Source of the DNA: a virus | Strand: one strand, 5' to 3' | DNA length: 26,244 nucleotides | IMG/VR virus record: IMGVR_UViG_3300040770_000241 | Location: 1-26,244 of that record | Shown: positions 8,774 to 16,849 of the stretch, in pieces | Numbering within the stretch: position 1 is the first letter of the stretch | Layout of the letters: every line of letters begins with the position of its first letter | Position numbers and translations under genes: made by a program | The notes under the pieces: generated by a model | What the model was told of the DNA's origin: nothing | The model's database searches: none | Seen by the model: only the letters and a program-made list of their open reading frames with translations

Positions 8774-8958
8774 TATTCTTCAATTTCCATCTGTTCTACA
8801 AATTGAGATGCTATAGTTGTTGCAAGTATAACAAAATTATTAGTTGTGTCATCATCGTCCCATAACTCTCTAAATTTTTTTTTATGACAAGAAAGTAAAC
8901 CTGTCAATGCAGCTAATGCTGCTTTTTCTTTTAATTCTATTTTTTTTTCTACTGTCAT
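8773..8958 (-). CDS. Small unknown protein, 61 aa
   Basis: This short, mostly helical protein has a lysine-rich N-terminus, a CHKKK segment and an acidic DDDD cluster mid-protein. It lies between the DnaB-like helicase (7 nt upstream) and the SF2 helicase (1-base stop/start overlap). The leader AAATAATAAAATT precedes its ATG. No family is recognised. It is too small for an enzyme and might be a helicase accessory factor, but that is only positional inference. Confidence 0.6.
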   Translation of the reverse strand: MTVEKKIELKEKAALAALTGLLSCHKKKFRELWDDDDTTNNFVILATTIASQFVEQMEIEE

Positions 8959-8965
8959 AATTTTA

Positions 8966-10033
8966 TTATTTATCTTTTATAAAAAAAGTTTTGTTAGTCA
9001 CTGCAGTATAGTCAGCATCTGTCATATCTTTTCTTTTAGGGAGTTCTTTAAACATTCCTATTTGTCCCATAAATCCAAGACCAATTCTAATATCATCTTC
9101 TCCATAAGAGTTTTTGATTAATCTAACGCTTCTATAATATTTAGCACCATTACCATCTACAAGTTTATCAAGATCATATCCTGATGTATCATCAACTTTA
9201 TAACGTAGTGGATCGAATAATGCAAGAATAACATCAGCATCATTTTGTGTAGATGAACTATCACTAAAATCTTCTAATTGTGGTTCTACATCTCCTGCTT
9301 TAATCCTCATTGGATTAGCAATACTTCTATTAAACTGTGAAACAACCACTGGTGTAAAACCATAAAAATCTCTAGCATATCTAAGTTCATCTGACATCTT
9401 GTCAATAACTTGCTTTTTAGTTGGGAGATCTTTAGTTGTTTTAAGTAAACCAATATGATCAATAACCACTATAGTTACAGTGTTAGGATCATTTGGAACA
9501 TACATTTTACTGTATTCATCTCTTTTAACAATTTCTCCATTCTCTTCAGCATATGCTTTAAGATCTTTAGCTATTCCAACAGGGTTCTCTGCTCCATCTA
9601 TAAGCACAATTACATCCTCCATAGCGTCTATATACCATTTGTATGATAGAAATAGCTCGTGTTCTTGTGGTGTCATTCTAGAGGTCCATCCTAATAATCT
9701 ATCTACAGGAATAGTTATCCCTGTATCTATAAAAATCTTTCTAGCCACCCACTTAGCAATCTTATATGTTCTACTTCTTTCCATAGAACGATAAATGATT
9801 TTAAGCTTAATATTTGTTGTATTCTCCTTACTTATGTACCAATCAAAAGGATTTAAAACAAAACAGTCATCAATAAATGATGTTTTACCACTTCCTGTTA
9901 ATCCTCCCACTAAAAAGTACATAGATTTTCTAATTCCAATATATCTATTAAGCCTATTAAAACCCATAGGTATACCAGAATTCTTTCCTTCCATTCCTGC
10001 TTTAACAGCTTCTGCTAATGTATCAAATCCCAT
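8966..10033 (-). CDS. DnaB-like replicative helicase (RecA core only)
   Basis: This 355-residue protein would unwind DNA ahead of the fork. The Walker A GGLTGSGKT is at 43-51. A YRSMERS segment at 81-87 corresponds to the SLEMS-type H1a motif of DnaB. Walker B is TIVVIDHIG around 187-195, and the H3-like sensor is PVVVSQFNRS at about 227-236. The N-terminal domain of cellular DnaB (about 100 residues) is absent, so this is the C-terminal motor alone, as in several phage helicases. A DnaD/O-like protein that might load it is encoded three genes upstream. Confidence 0.9.
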   Translation of the reverse strand: MGFDTLAEAVKAGMEGKNSGIPMGFNRLNRYIGIRKSMYFLVGGLTGSGKTSFIDDCFVLNPFDWYISKENTTNIKLKIIYRSMERSRTYKIAKWVARKIFIDTGITIPVDRLLGWTSRMTPQEHELFLSYKWYIDAMEDVIVLIDGAENPVGIAKDLKAYAEENGEIVKRDEYSKMYVPNDPNTVTIVVIDHIGLLKTTKDLPTKKQVIDKMSDELRYARDFYGFTPVVVSQFNRSIANPMRIKAGDVEPQLEDFSDSSSTQNDADVILALFDPLRYKVDDTSGYDLDKLVDGNGAKYYRSVRLIKNSYGEDDIRIGLGFMGQIGMFKELPKRKDMTDADYTAVTNKTFFIKDK

Positions 10034-10219
10034 TTACAATTTTTTTAAACGCTTATAACAGCGTAATTCACAATCAAAGGTATGATTAAAAAAATGAATA
10101 GTTTCAGCACTCCAATTAAAATGTGTTACTAACCAAATATGTTCTGACCACAAATAAGGTGTCTTTTTATATTTTCTAAGTAATCTTCTTTTTTTCCATA
10201 ATTTTAATAGATTTTTCAT
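10034..10219 (-). CDS. Small basic unknown protein, 61 aa
   Basis: This Lys/Arg-rich protein (N-terminus MKNLLKLWKKRRLLRKYKK) is also rich in Trp, His and Phe. The stop directly abuts the helicase start and the ATG overlaps the upstream stop by 4 nt, so translation is probably coupled. The basic charge would allow nucleic-acid binding, but no motif supports this. Function unknown. Confidence 0.6.
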   Translation of the reverse strand: MKNLLKLWKKRRLLRKYKKTPYLWSEHIWLVTHFNWSAETIHFFNHTFDCELRCYKRLKKL

Positions 10220-10572
10220 AACTCATACCCTTTTAATTTTCTTTTTGCTGCTTCATCCTTCAATATTTTTAATTTTGAATTAGTATTACCATATTTTACC
10301 ATATATTGAATAAGATTTAGTAAATGATCATTATCTATTTTTGGATAAATTGTGGATATTCCTTTTATATCTACATAATGTCCATCAGAACATTTATGTA
10401 AATAAGGAGTGTTACCTATAGTTCCATATCCACTACTTTCTACACTAATAATTTCATCAAGACTGGCAAGTTTTTTTAAATCTGCTAGACTTTCTTCTTC
10501 AATTTTCTCTAAATTAAGAAGCATCTTTTCAAAGTCTTCATTAAGACTATTATTATATATTTGTGTTTTCAT
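10216..10572 (-). CDS. Unknown protein, 118 aa
   Basis: An N-terminal acidic coiled-coil-like helix (about 10-45, NEDFEKMLLNLEKIEEE) is followed by a small Gly/Tyr-rich region and a basic C-terminus. The gene overlaps the next downstream gene by 4 nt and the DnaD/O-like gene by 1 nt, so it belongs to the same translationally coupled group. No family recognised. Confidence 0.6.
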   Translation of the reverse strand: MKTQIYNNSLNEDFEKMLLNLEKIEEESLADLKKLASLDEIISVESSGYGTIGNTPYLHKCSDGHYVDIKGISTIYPKIDNDHLLNLIQYMVKYGNTNSKLKILKDEAAKRKLKGYEL

Positions 10573-11189
10573 TATATGTCTGTTCCTCCGTACGTTTTTG
10601 TTATTTTTATATCTTGTTCTGTGTTTATTAATTCTATAAAAGGCTCATAAGAACGTTGATTTAAATACGTTAAAGAGTTTTGTAAATAAGTTAACTTATT
10701 TGAACTGTTTGTTACAGAATTCTCTTTTTTTTGTAATACATCATATTCTAGCGCACCAATTAATACAGAAGGTTCATATTCTCCTTCATTTACTATTTTT
10801 TCAAACTTTAATCTACAATTTTCTTTATCTGCTTTAAGACTTCTACACCCTTTAAAAGATTTCCCTTTATGAACAAATGTATCTGTTCCTGGAAAGGCTA
10901 ACCACCATGCATCAAAATCAGTGGTGGTTTTTTTCTTTTTAATTAATTTTACTGTGCTAGTTGTATTTAAAAATGCTAACAATTCTTTACCTGTTACAGT
11001 TAATTTGTCTTTTACAATCAAATCTTTTCTTAACAAAGTTAAATACAAAACTTCAATTTTAGCAGATTGACTACACAACTCATAAACATCACAACCATCA
11101 TCTATTAATTTTAGTAAATAGATTATGTCAAGACTATGTCCCTTTTTTTGTAACTCCACAAAATGATTTGGAAGTATTGTCATCTCCAT
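10572..11189 (-). CDS. DnaD/O-like replisome organizer or helicase loader candidate
   Basis: The 205-residue product has an N-terminal region resembling a winged helix (ILPNHFVELQKKGHSLD, then L-L-R-K-D-L-I-V-K-D-K-L-x-V-T-G-K-E-L). The C-terminal region reads DAWWLAFPGTD, a basic stretch, C-R-L-K-F-E-K-I and finally LTYLQNSLTYLNQRSYEPF. That last half follows the pattern seen in phage replication proteins with a DnaD-like or O-like tail: F-x-x-W-W-x-x-Y/F-P, K-x-x-x-x-x-F, and P/Q-x-x-x-x-Y-L-N-Q-x-x-W/Y-E. Closeness to the DnaB-like gene fits a loader role. The start overlaps the upstream gene by 56 nt; a second ATG two codons in hardly changes this. Confidence 0.55.
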   Translation of the reverse strand: MEMTILPNHFVELQKKGHSLDIIYLLKLIDDGCDVYELCSQSAKIEVLYLTLLRKDLIVKDKLTVTGKELLAFLNTTSTVKLIKKKKTTTDFDAWWLAFPGTDTFVHKGKSFKGCRSLKADKENCRLKFEKIVNEGEYEPSVLIGALEYDVLQKKENSVTNSSNKLTYLQNSLTYLNQRSYEPFIELINTEQDIKITKTYGGTDI

Positions 11190-11349
11190 ATGTTAATAAT
11201 TTAGGTTTTGTTACAACAATTGCTGCTGTTTTTCTTTCTATAGTCTCCTGATGCCAATCATCTATGTCTTTTTTGTGTGACATAAGTGCATAATATTGAA
11301 CATCATTCTCTTTTTCCCAATCGAATAAATCTACAAATGACAAACTCAT
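11134..11349 (-). CDS. Unknown protein, 71 aa
   Basis: This short hydrophilic protein (MSLSFVDLFDWEKEND) has its last 18 codons overlapping the start of the DnaD/O-like gene in another frame. It overlaps its upstream neighbour by 4 nt. Both partners of the long overlap look coding, so it is probably a true overlap rather than a wrong start. No motif recognised. Confidence 0.5.
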   Translation of the reverse strand: MSLSFVDLFDWEKENDVQYYALMSHKKDIDDWHQETIERKTAAIVVTKPKLLTYGDDNTSKSFCGVTKKGT

Positions 11350-11570
11350 GTTATATTAGATAAAGGGTAAGCATCTAAAACACTATTTTCGTCTATAAAT
11401 CCTGTACACCCTCCTTCGTCTGCATAAACAAGGGCTTCTAAACTAGCTTGTTTTAACGCTGCTGTTACATGCATTTTTGCAAATTCAATCATAAATTCTT
11501 CAATATTTTTTAAAACAAAAATTCCATTATGATTAGGAAATTTTTGTTGTATTAATTCTGTTGCTTTCAT
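11346..11570 (-). CDS. Unknown protein, 74 aa
   Basis: This helical protein begins MKATELIQQKFPNHN and has an acidic middle, with no motif recognised. It follows thyA by 4 nt and overlaps the next gene by 4 nt. The leader AAAATT sits directly before ATG, as in many genes here. The helix-then-Asp/Glu layout resembles small phage proteins of unknown role found near thyA and polA, but I cannot name a family. Confidence 0.55.
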   Translation of the reverse strand: MKATELIQQKFPNHNGIFVLKNIEEFMIEFAKMHVTAALKQASLEALVYADEGGCTGFIDENSVLDAYPLSNIT

Positions 11571-11574
11571 AATT

Positions 11575-12396
11575 TTACGTTTTAATTGGTGCTAACATTT
11601 CCACAGAAACCCATTTATCAGGTCTATAATTTCCTATTTGAATAGTTTCTGGATTAATGTTCATTAGATTTTCAGGTATTTCTTCTAAAAACACTGAATA
11701 TGGCTCATTGTATGCTTTAACTTTTGTGTTCATAAGCAAAATTCCTTCTAAAATAGCATTATCGTAAAGATGTACTAATTTTAGATCACCTTGTATTCCT
11801 AAAAATTTACGTCCTGTCACTCTTTCAAGAAACTCTCCTAATAAATAATAAGAAGCTATGTTAAATGGTAAACCAAGAAACACATCCACTGATCTTTGTG
11901 ACCAATGTAATTCAAAACCACCTTTACATCCTACAATTTGAAAACCTGTATGACAAGGAGGTAATGTTGTTTCTGTAATTTCTGCAGGATTCCATGCATC
12001 CACTATTAATCTACTGCTGTTTATGTTTTCCTTCATATTATCAATAAGAATCTGTATTTGGTCAACTTTACCAGCATAATTTCTCCATTGGACACCATAG
12101 TTTTTACCTGCATCAACACCATTCCAATTAGCAATATCTTTGTCCCAAATATGATTATCATATTTATGAAGGAATTCAAGAGTGTTGTCACCATTTAAAA
12201 ACCAAACTAATTCAGAAACTATATGTCTAAAAGGTACTCCTTTAATAGACAACAAAGGAAATCCGTCTTCTGCTGAATGTTTAATAGTATATGAAGGTAT
12301 TTGTAATCTATTCACTTGTCTAGATTCATCCCAAACTTTTTCTCCTTTAGTTATAACAGCTTTTAAAACTTTTTGAAAATTTTTATTTATATCCAT
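11575..12396 (-). CDS. thyA: Thymidylate synthase (ThyA)
   Basis: This enzyme converts dUMP to dTMP using methylene-tetrahydrofolate, supplying thymidine for an AT-rich genome. At 273 residues it is full family length. The catalytic motif LPPCHTGFQ carries the nucleophile Cys148. The phosphate- and folate-site motif SQRSVDVFLGLPFN, the YGVQWRN segment and the N-terminal IPSYTIKHSAEDGFPLLSIK region are all intact. Nothing indicates truncation. It sits between small unknown genes in the replication block, close to polA and the helicase genes. The terminal family sequence (usually M-A-V) is replaced by an extension ending APIKT. Confidence 0.96.
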   Translation of the reverse strand: MDINKNFQKVLKAVITKGEKVWDESRQVNRLQIPSYTIKHSAEDGFPLLSIKGVPFRHIVSELVWFLNGDNTLEFLHKYDNHIWDKDIANWNGVDAGKNYGVQWRNYAGKVDQIQILIDNMKENINSSRLIVDAWNPAEITETTLPPCHTGFQIVGCKGGFELHWSQRSVDVFLGLPFNIASYYLLGEFLERVTGRKFLGIQGDLKLVHLYDNAILEGILLMNTKVKAYNEPYSVFLEEIPENLMNINPETIQIGNYRPDKWVSVEMLAPIKT

Positions 12397-12398
12397 AA

Positions 12399-12605
12399 TT
12401 AAAGAGAACTAGTTGTTTCTGAAGGTGTTTTTGTTCTAAATCTATCTTGTTGTGTTTCATAATACCATATATGAACAAGAGGAAAGTTTCTAACTACATT
12501 GTCTTTAAATAATAAAGCTAATGTTGAACCTTCTAAAAAGTGACTCAATACATCCTCATAATAAATAGGGGTTGTAGTGTCTTTCATTTTAATTTTTACT
12601 GTCAT
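12399..12605 (-). CDS. Unknown protein, 68 aa
   Basis: This short beta-rich looking protein (MTVKIKMKDTTTPIYYEDVL) has alternating hydrophobic positions and a Ser/Thr-rich tail. It is 2 nt upstream of thyA, so likely co-translated. The leader AGAAATT directly precedes ATG. No motif recognised. Confidence 0.55.
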   Translation of the reverse strand: MTVKIKMKDTTTPIYYEDVLSHFLEGSTLALLFKDNVVRNFPLVHIWYYETQQDRFRTKTPSETTSSL

Positions 12606-12610
12606 AATTT

Positions 12611-12874
12611 CTAATTTTTAATTCTTAATCCATACGCTAAATTAAACCAATCAAATGTTGTTGTTGCAACACTTTTATTACATTTAAATGTTTTTCTTAA
12701 CAAAGCTAAAGCATACTTTTCAAAAGTTGCAAATTCTTCATCAGTCAATGTCATATTAAAATGCCAATTATCATCATCAAGAGTATCAATCAATGTTTTA
12801 TTAATAAGATTTAATTGATACTCTATTAAATGTTTAGCAATATTATCTCTTGTTACTTTAGGTTTTTCTTCCAT
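12611..12874 (-). CDS. Unknown protein, 87 aa
   Basis: This helical protein has notable aromatic and basic conserved-looking segments: W-H-F-N, TDEEFATFEKYALALLRKTF, C-N-K and F-D-W-F-N-L-A-Y-G-L-R. It has no membrane segment and only one Cys. It lies 5 nt from the next gene and 4 nt from the previous one. No family recognised. Confidence 0.55.
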   Translation of the reverse strand: MEEKPKVTRDNIAKHLIEYQLNLINKTLIDTLDDDNWHFNMTLTDEEFATFEKYALALLRKTFKCNKSVATTTFDWFNLAYGLRIKN

Positions 12875-12878
12875 AACT

Positions 12879-13109
12879 TTAGTTTAAAATGTGAAGAATA
12901 CGAGAAGGATAAACTCCAAAATCTATAAAAATAATTTGTTTATCTTGATATCTAGGTTTTATTTCTTCAAATTTTTTTAATCCTTCTTCTAATGTTTTAA
13001 AAGAACACCAAGTAGAACTTGCAGGTTTTTCCATAGTGGCATAAGCTGAATAAACATAAGCTCTTATAGGCTTGCCTGTTCTAATTTTTGTTTTACATTT
13101 TGCTTCCAT
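12879..13109 (-). CDS. Unknown protein, 76 aa
   Basis: A basic N-terminus (MEAKCKTKIRTGKPIRAYVY) is followed by W-C-S-F-K-T-L-E-E-G-L-K-K-F and a terminal hydrophobic strand. This is compatible with a small alpha/beta fold. Its first base is shared with the stop of the upstream gene. Function unknown. Confidence 0.55.
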   Translation of the reverse strand: MEAKCKTKIRTGKPIRAYVYSAYATMEKPASSTWCSFKTLEEGLKKFEEIKPRYQDKQIIFIDFGVYPSRILHILN

Positions 13110-13471
13110 TATTTCTTAAATTTATTATATAACTTTATATACCATGGTTTAGTTATGTTTATCATTTTATTAATAAACAACCTTCTTATTTCTAATTCTC
13201 TTGCTTCCCACCAAAACCCATATGTAGTTGATTCATTTTTTCTAAAAAATGCAACATGTTTAAATTCTGTAGGTTTATGAGATAAAAAATGTTTTTTTAA
13301 TTTTTCATATTCTTTTTCAGAAATATGACTATCAATAAATAACATATATAAAAGATTACATAATCCAAGACTATGTCTCATTCCTTGCCTTTTTAATCTT
13401 TTAAAAACAAGTATATACAGTTGATTTAATGTTCTATTTCGCTTCTCCCCAACTTTGACCTGTGTTTGCAT
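13109..13471 (-). CDS. Basic unknown protein, 120 aa
   Basis: This strongly basic, helical protein overlaps the 3' end of polA by 38 nt (start 13471, polA stop 13434). The start MQTQVKVGEKRNRTLNQ lies inside the polA frame. A later ATG (the MRHSL segment, residue 31) would remove the overlap. High Lys/Arg content and several aromatic residues would suit nucleic-acid binding, but no motif is present. Confidence 0.5.
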   Translation of the reverse strand: MQTQVKVGEKRNRTLNQLYILVFKRLKRQGMRHSLGLCNLLYMLFIDSHISEKEYEKLKKHFLSHKPTEFKHVAFFRKNESTTYGFWWEARELEIRRLFINKMINITKPWYIKLYNKFKK

Positions 13472-15443
13472 CTGCTTTAATTTTTAAATTAGTTAAATAA
13501 TGATTTCCTCCTGCTAACATACAAACCTCTAACATTCCTTTAGCCCATTCTGCATGTTCTTCTGGTGTTTCTAATACAATCTCGTCATGTATTGTGTTAC
13601 AGATTTTAACTATATTAATTAAACCTTTTTCTTCAATAGCTTCAAAAACCATAGCTGTTGCTAATTTTAATTGATGAGCAGAACGAGATTGAACAGGATT
13701 GTTCAAACAAAGTCTTTGATACTCACTTTTTAATTTAAAAAAACCTGAAACATTCATCTTATGTCTATTGTAAATATTTACATTAGCTTGTATTTTAATA
13801 ACATAAGGCACTTCATTCTTTTTTAATGGTTCTTTTGATGCTTTCCATTCTTTTTTTCCAGCAGAATACATTTGCCATTCAAGCTTTGTGATAGCTTTCA
13901 CTTCTTTTTCTAATTCAAGATATATGTCAAACTTAGGAAGTTTTAATTTCCAACCATCTGCAGATTCAATATAACCTGTTTCAACACTCTTTTTAAAAAC
14001 AGAATCACCCCAAGCATACAATCCTGCATGTAAATCTTTAAATCCTGTTTCAATTTCTTGAGCTCTTTTTAATGGAATTCCTTCATTCATATGAAGAGTA
14101 AAAGCATTTCCTCCATAAGACATAGCAAATCTAGGTGCTTTAGAAGCATTTCTTTTTTCTTTATGATCTTTTACAATTTCATCATCTGTTAATGATTGTA
14201 TTTCTGGAAACAAAACTCTTGCTAACAAACAATGTAAATCAGCCCCTTCAACAACAGATTTAGTCATTGCTGCATCTCCTGAAAGATCTGCTGCTACAAC
14301 AGTTTCTTGTCCTGAATAGTCACAAACAATAATAACATTACCTGGCTTTGCTTTAAAACAATACCTTGTTGCTTTATCTGAAGGAAAATTTAAGAAATTT
14401 ATATTACCTCTCCTGGTAGAAAGTCTAGCAGTATCCACCATGGGATTAAAATTAGTATAAATACGACCATCTTCAATTTTATCATAAATACCCTGCCCAA
14501 AAGTTGTTACACGGTGATTAGCATTTTGATACTTTAACCACAATGGAACGAATTCATGTTTAGTTTTACTTAAAATATTCTCGTTAATAGAATCTTTACC
14601 ATCTTTATCTTTAGTTGGAATTTCTAACTGCTCAAACACTTTCAACATTTGCTTAGGACTATTAATAGAAACTTTAATTCTTTTAATAGAATCAAACATG
14701 TCTATTTGTCTATCAGCAAACTTAGGAATGTTATCATAGATATATTCTTCTATAGAATCTTTTCCTTTAGCAGCATTTAAAATATCATCGTCCATCTTCT
14801 CCTTCCATTTAAGTGGATCAAGAGGAAGACCACATTGTTCCATATAAGCTAAAGAACGTATATATCTACAATGAAGGTCATACGTGGCTCTGTATCCATT
14901 AGCATCTATTTTTGATAACATTACATGATGCAATTCAATTAATCGATCTACGTCGTTAAAACTGTACTTAATAGTGCTCTGTTGACTTAATTTTACAAGA
15001 TGTATATTTTTTTGATCTGTCTTATCATATGTAAGACCTAATTCTCTAGTCATAACAGATCCAAAATCATGTCTTGAATTCCAAAAATCTCCATTATATA
15101 ATATTTTACTAGCAAGCATTGTATCTAAAACTTGTTTTGGATAGAAATTATACTTATACATAAATCCAATATCAAACAATATATTATGTCCTATTAGAAT
15201 TTTTTTGTCTAAATAAGGAGCAAGATCTGCAAATTCATAATTGTCATCATACATATGTATAATGTAATTGTTTGTACTTGTTCCTATCTGTACACAAAAT
15301 ATGTCACAATTTCTTGGTTGTAAGCCTGTAGTTTCAGTATCTAATGCTAGTGTTTCTGGAAGAATCATGTCTTCCAGATTACAATAATTGTATTCTCCTA
15401 TTTTTTCAAAATACTCTTTATTCTTTGTTATGATGTAATTCAT
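13434..15443 (-). CDS. polA: Family A DNA polymerase with 3'-5' exonuclease
   Basis: This 669-residue replicative polymerase has two domains. In the exonuclease domain, Exo I is ALDTETTGL (Asp35, Glu37), Exo II contains LIGHNILFDIGF (about 83-94) and Exo III is YSFNDVDRL (about 160-168). In the polymerase domain, motif A is VCDYSGQE (Asp375), motif B is R431-x3-K435-x3-F439-x3-Y443-G, and motif C is the His-Asp-Glu at about 619-621. All catalytic residues are present. There is no 5'-3' nuclease domain, as expected for a phage replicase (T7-like organisation). Its ATG overlaps the upstream small gene by 4 nt. Confidence 0.95.
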   Translation of the reverse strand: MNYIITKNKEYFEKIGEYNYCNLEDMILPETLALDTETTGLQPRNCDIFCVQIGTSTNNYIIHMYDDNYEFADLAPYLDKKILIGHNILFDIGFMYKYNFYPKQVLDTMLASKILYNGDFWNSRHDFGSVMTRELGLTYDKTDQKNIHLVKLSQQSTIKYSFNDVDRLIELHHVMLSKIDANGYRATYDLHCRYIRSLAYMEQCGLPLDPLKWKEKMDDDILNAAKGKDSIEEYIYDNIPKFADRQIDMFDSIKRIKVSINSPKQMLKVFEQLEIPTKDKDGKDSINENILSKTKHEFVPLWLKYQNANHRVTTFGQGIYDKIEDGRIYTNFNPMVDTARLSTRRGNINFLNFPSDKATRYCFKAKPGNVIIVCDYSGQETVVAADLSGDAAMTKSVVEGADLHCLLARVLFPEIQSLTDDEIVKDHKEKRNASKAPRFAMSYGGNAFTLHMNEGIPLKRAQEIETGFKDLHAGLYAWGDSVFKKSVETGYIESADGWKLKLPKFDIYLELEKEVKAITKLEWQMYSAGKKEWKASKEPLKKNEVPYVIKIQANVNIYNRHKMNVSGFFKLKSEYQRLCLNNPVQSRSAHQLKLATAMVFEAIEEKGLINIVKICNTIHDEIVLETPEEHAEWAKGMLEVCMLAGGNHYLTNLKIKADANTGQSWGEAK

Positions 15444-15688
15444 GCTGGTTCTAATTTTTGTTCTATGAACTTTCTCACTTTATCAGAAGATGTAATGGAA
15501 AGTTTTTTTGCTTCAATTTCAGAGTTAATAATACTATTATAAACTGCTCTGGAAATGATAAACTTTCTACCAAACCTATGTCTAGGGTTAGCAGAAGCTA
15601 GTTCTGTTGCTATATATTTAAGTTCTTTACAAATCTTAATAGCTATTCTATATTCTGGCATTGATTTGTCTGAACTTTTTGTAAACAT
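15440..15688 (-). CDS. Unknown protein, 82 aa
   Basis: This basic helical protein (segment NPRHRFGRKFIISRAVYN mid-sequence) has its stop overlapping the polA start by 4 nt, so it is probably coupled to polA. Upstream at 15709-15716 is TATATTTG on the minus strand, resembling the -7 box of Bacteroidota promoters (TAnnTTTG), but no TTTG -33 box is seen at the right distance. Function unknown. Confidence 0.55.
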   Translation of the reverse strand: MFTKSSDKSMPEYRIAIKICKELKYIATELASANPRHRFGRKFIISRAVYNSIINSEIEAKKLSITSSDKVRKFIEQKLEPA

Positions 15689-15721
15689 ATTTTAATTTTT
15701 AAGGGTTACAAATATACAATA

Positions 15722-16009
15722 TTATAAGTTATTAATTTCATTCATAATAAAATCTAAACTATTTTCTTTTTCTTCCCTTTTCATTTCTGCTTCTTTTATT
15801 TTTAAAACAGTTAAAACAGCAGGGTGATCAAATTCTGAATGACTAACATATCTCCAAAATTTCATTCCTTCTGGAGTTTTATTATAATTAAAACCACAAG
15901 AAGCTGCATCTTTTCCTAATGTAATAAATTCATTTGCATCATTTTGTTGTAATTCTTGGTTTTTAAGAGCTAATGCTTTAAAAACAGAAGGTAAATCTTC
16001 TATTAACAT
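15722..16009 (-). CDS. Repeat-family protein 5 (ALxNQ..Q / EGxxFW domain), 95 aa
   Basis: This is the last of five consecutive paralogues. The order of motifs is LPSVFKALALKNQELQQND, then CGFNYNKTPEGMKFWRYV, a charged linker and the C-terminus DFIMNEINNL. The family pattern (L-A-L-x-N-Q-x-x-Q, G-x-F-N-W, E-G-x-x-F-W) is known to me from uncharacterised phage proteins of gut Bacteroidota and Firmicutes; I know of no function. The Q-G-N of other copies is Q-Q-N here, and Tyr replaces the Trp of G-x-F-N-W. The shared C-terminal octapeptide suggests a common partner or degradation signal. Confidence 0.65.
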   Translation of the reverse strand: MLIEDLPSVFKALALKNQELQQNDANEFITLGKDAASCGFNYNKTPEGMKFWRYVSHSEFDHPAVLTVLKIKEAEMKREEKENSLDFIMNEINNL

Positions 16010-16021
16010 AATTTTTATATT

Positions 16022-16348
16022 TTAAAGATTATTAATTTCGTTCATAAGATCTTGTAAAGAAATTTCAGCTTGTTTTTGATCTTGTAAAACATTTTCTTTC
16101 TTTTCTATTGCTTTTTTTTCTCTAATTTCTCTTAGTTTTTTTAATACATAAGGACTATCATAAAAACCATTTTTTACATCTGACCAAAAAAGAGGACCTT
16201 CTATTGTTTCTTTAACATTAAATCCTCCTTTAGACTTAGTTGTGCCTATTCTCAAATAAGCATCTTCTCTATTTCCTTGTATTTTCTGATTAGCTAGTGC
16301 TAATGTTGAAAACTTTTTAGGTAATTCATATATATAATCAAATACCAT
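16022..16348 (-). CDS. Repeat-family protein 4, 108 aa
   Basis: Motifs in order are LPKKFSTLALANQKIQGNRED, GGFNVKETIEGPLFWSDV, a long charged coiled linker (KKLREIREKKAIEKKEN) and LQDLMNEINNL at the end. The Trp of G-x-F-N-W is Val in this copy. It has the longest linker among the single-domain members. It is 12 nt from copy 5 and 2 nt from copy 3, so the set is one operon. Function unknown. Confidence 0.65.
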   Translation of the reverse strand: MVFDYIYELPKKFSTLALANQKIQGNREDAYLRIGTTKSKGGFNVKETIEGPLFWSDVKNGFYDSPYVLKKLREIREKKAIEKKENVLQDQKQAEISLQDLMNEINNL

Positions 16349-16350
16349 AA

Positions 16351-16587
16351 TTATAAGTTATTAATTTCGTTCATAATTTCTTCTAAAGTTTGTGTAGTTT
16401 CTTTATTACGATTAGCAAAAACATCTTCCCAAAACTCTTCTCCTTCTTCTGACATATCCCAATCAAAATTTCCAACGACTCTACTATCATCTAATAATAA
16501 AGTTGAATTAACTTTATTTCCTTGAAGAATTTGATTATTTCTAACTTTTACTTTTATGTGAAAAGGATAATCTGATATTTTTTTCAT
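16351..16587 (-). CDS. Repeat-family protein 3, 78 aa
   Basis: This copy reads YPFHIKVKVRNNQILQGNK, VGNFDWDMSEEGEEFWEDV and LEEIMNEINNL. The L-A-L-x-N-Q opening is diverged (VKVRNNQ), while the EEFW and C-terminal motifs are intact. It lies 2 nt from both neighbours of the array, with a CTTATAATT leader before ATG. Function unknown. Confidence 0.65.
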   Translation of the reverse strand: MKKISDYPFHIKVKVRNNQILQGNKVNSTLLLDDSRVVGNFDWDMSEEGEEFWEDVFANRNKETTQTLEEIMNEINNL

Positions 16588-16589
16588 AA

Positions 16590-16829
16590 TTATAAGTTTT
16601 TAATTTGATTCATAATATCTTCAATACTTTCTGTTTCTGGAAATTCTCCTTTACTAATGTTTTGCCAAAATTCTTCTCCTTCAAAAGACTCACTCCAATT
16701 AAAATTTCCTTGACTTTTACCATTAGAAACTAAAAGACTATCATCTTTTAAATTTCCTTGTTTTGATTGATTTTTAAAAGCTAAAAGCTGTAAATCAAAC
16801 GGAATTTCTTTTATTCTAAGTTCTACCAT
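16590..16829 (-). CDS. Repeat-family protein 2, 79 aa
   Basis: This is perhaps the most typical copy: IPFDLQLLAFKNQSKQGN, then QGNFNWSESFEGEEFWQNI and the C-terminus IEDIMNQIKNL. The first half may be helical and the second contains the aromatic F-N-W/F-W pair. Its leader (AAATAAATAAAATT before ATG) is of the operon type. Function unknown. Confidence 0.65.
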   Translation of the reverse strand: MVELRIKEIPFDLQLLAFKNQSKQGNLKDDSLLVSNGKSQGNFNWSESFEGEEFWQNISKGEFPETESIEDIMNQIKNL

Positions 16830-16849
16830 AATTTTATTTATTTAATAAT

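Noticed and set aside
9480-10058. Plus-strand frames opposite the DnaB-like gene
   Set aside because: Antisense shadows of a well supported helicase gene with low-complexity translations.
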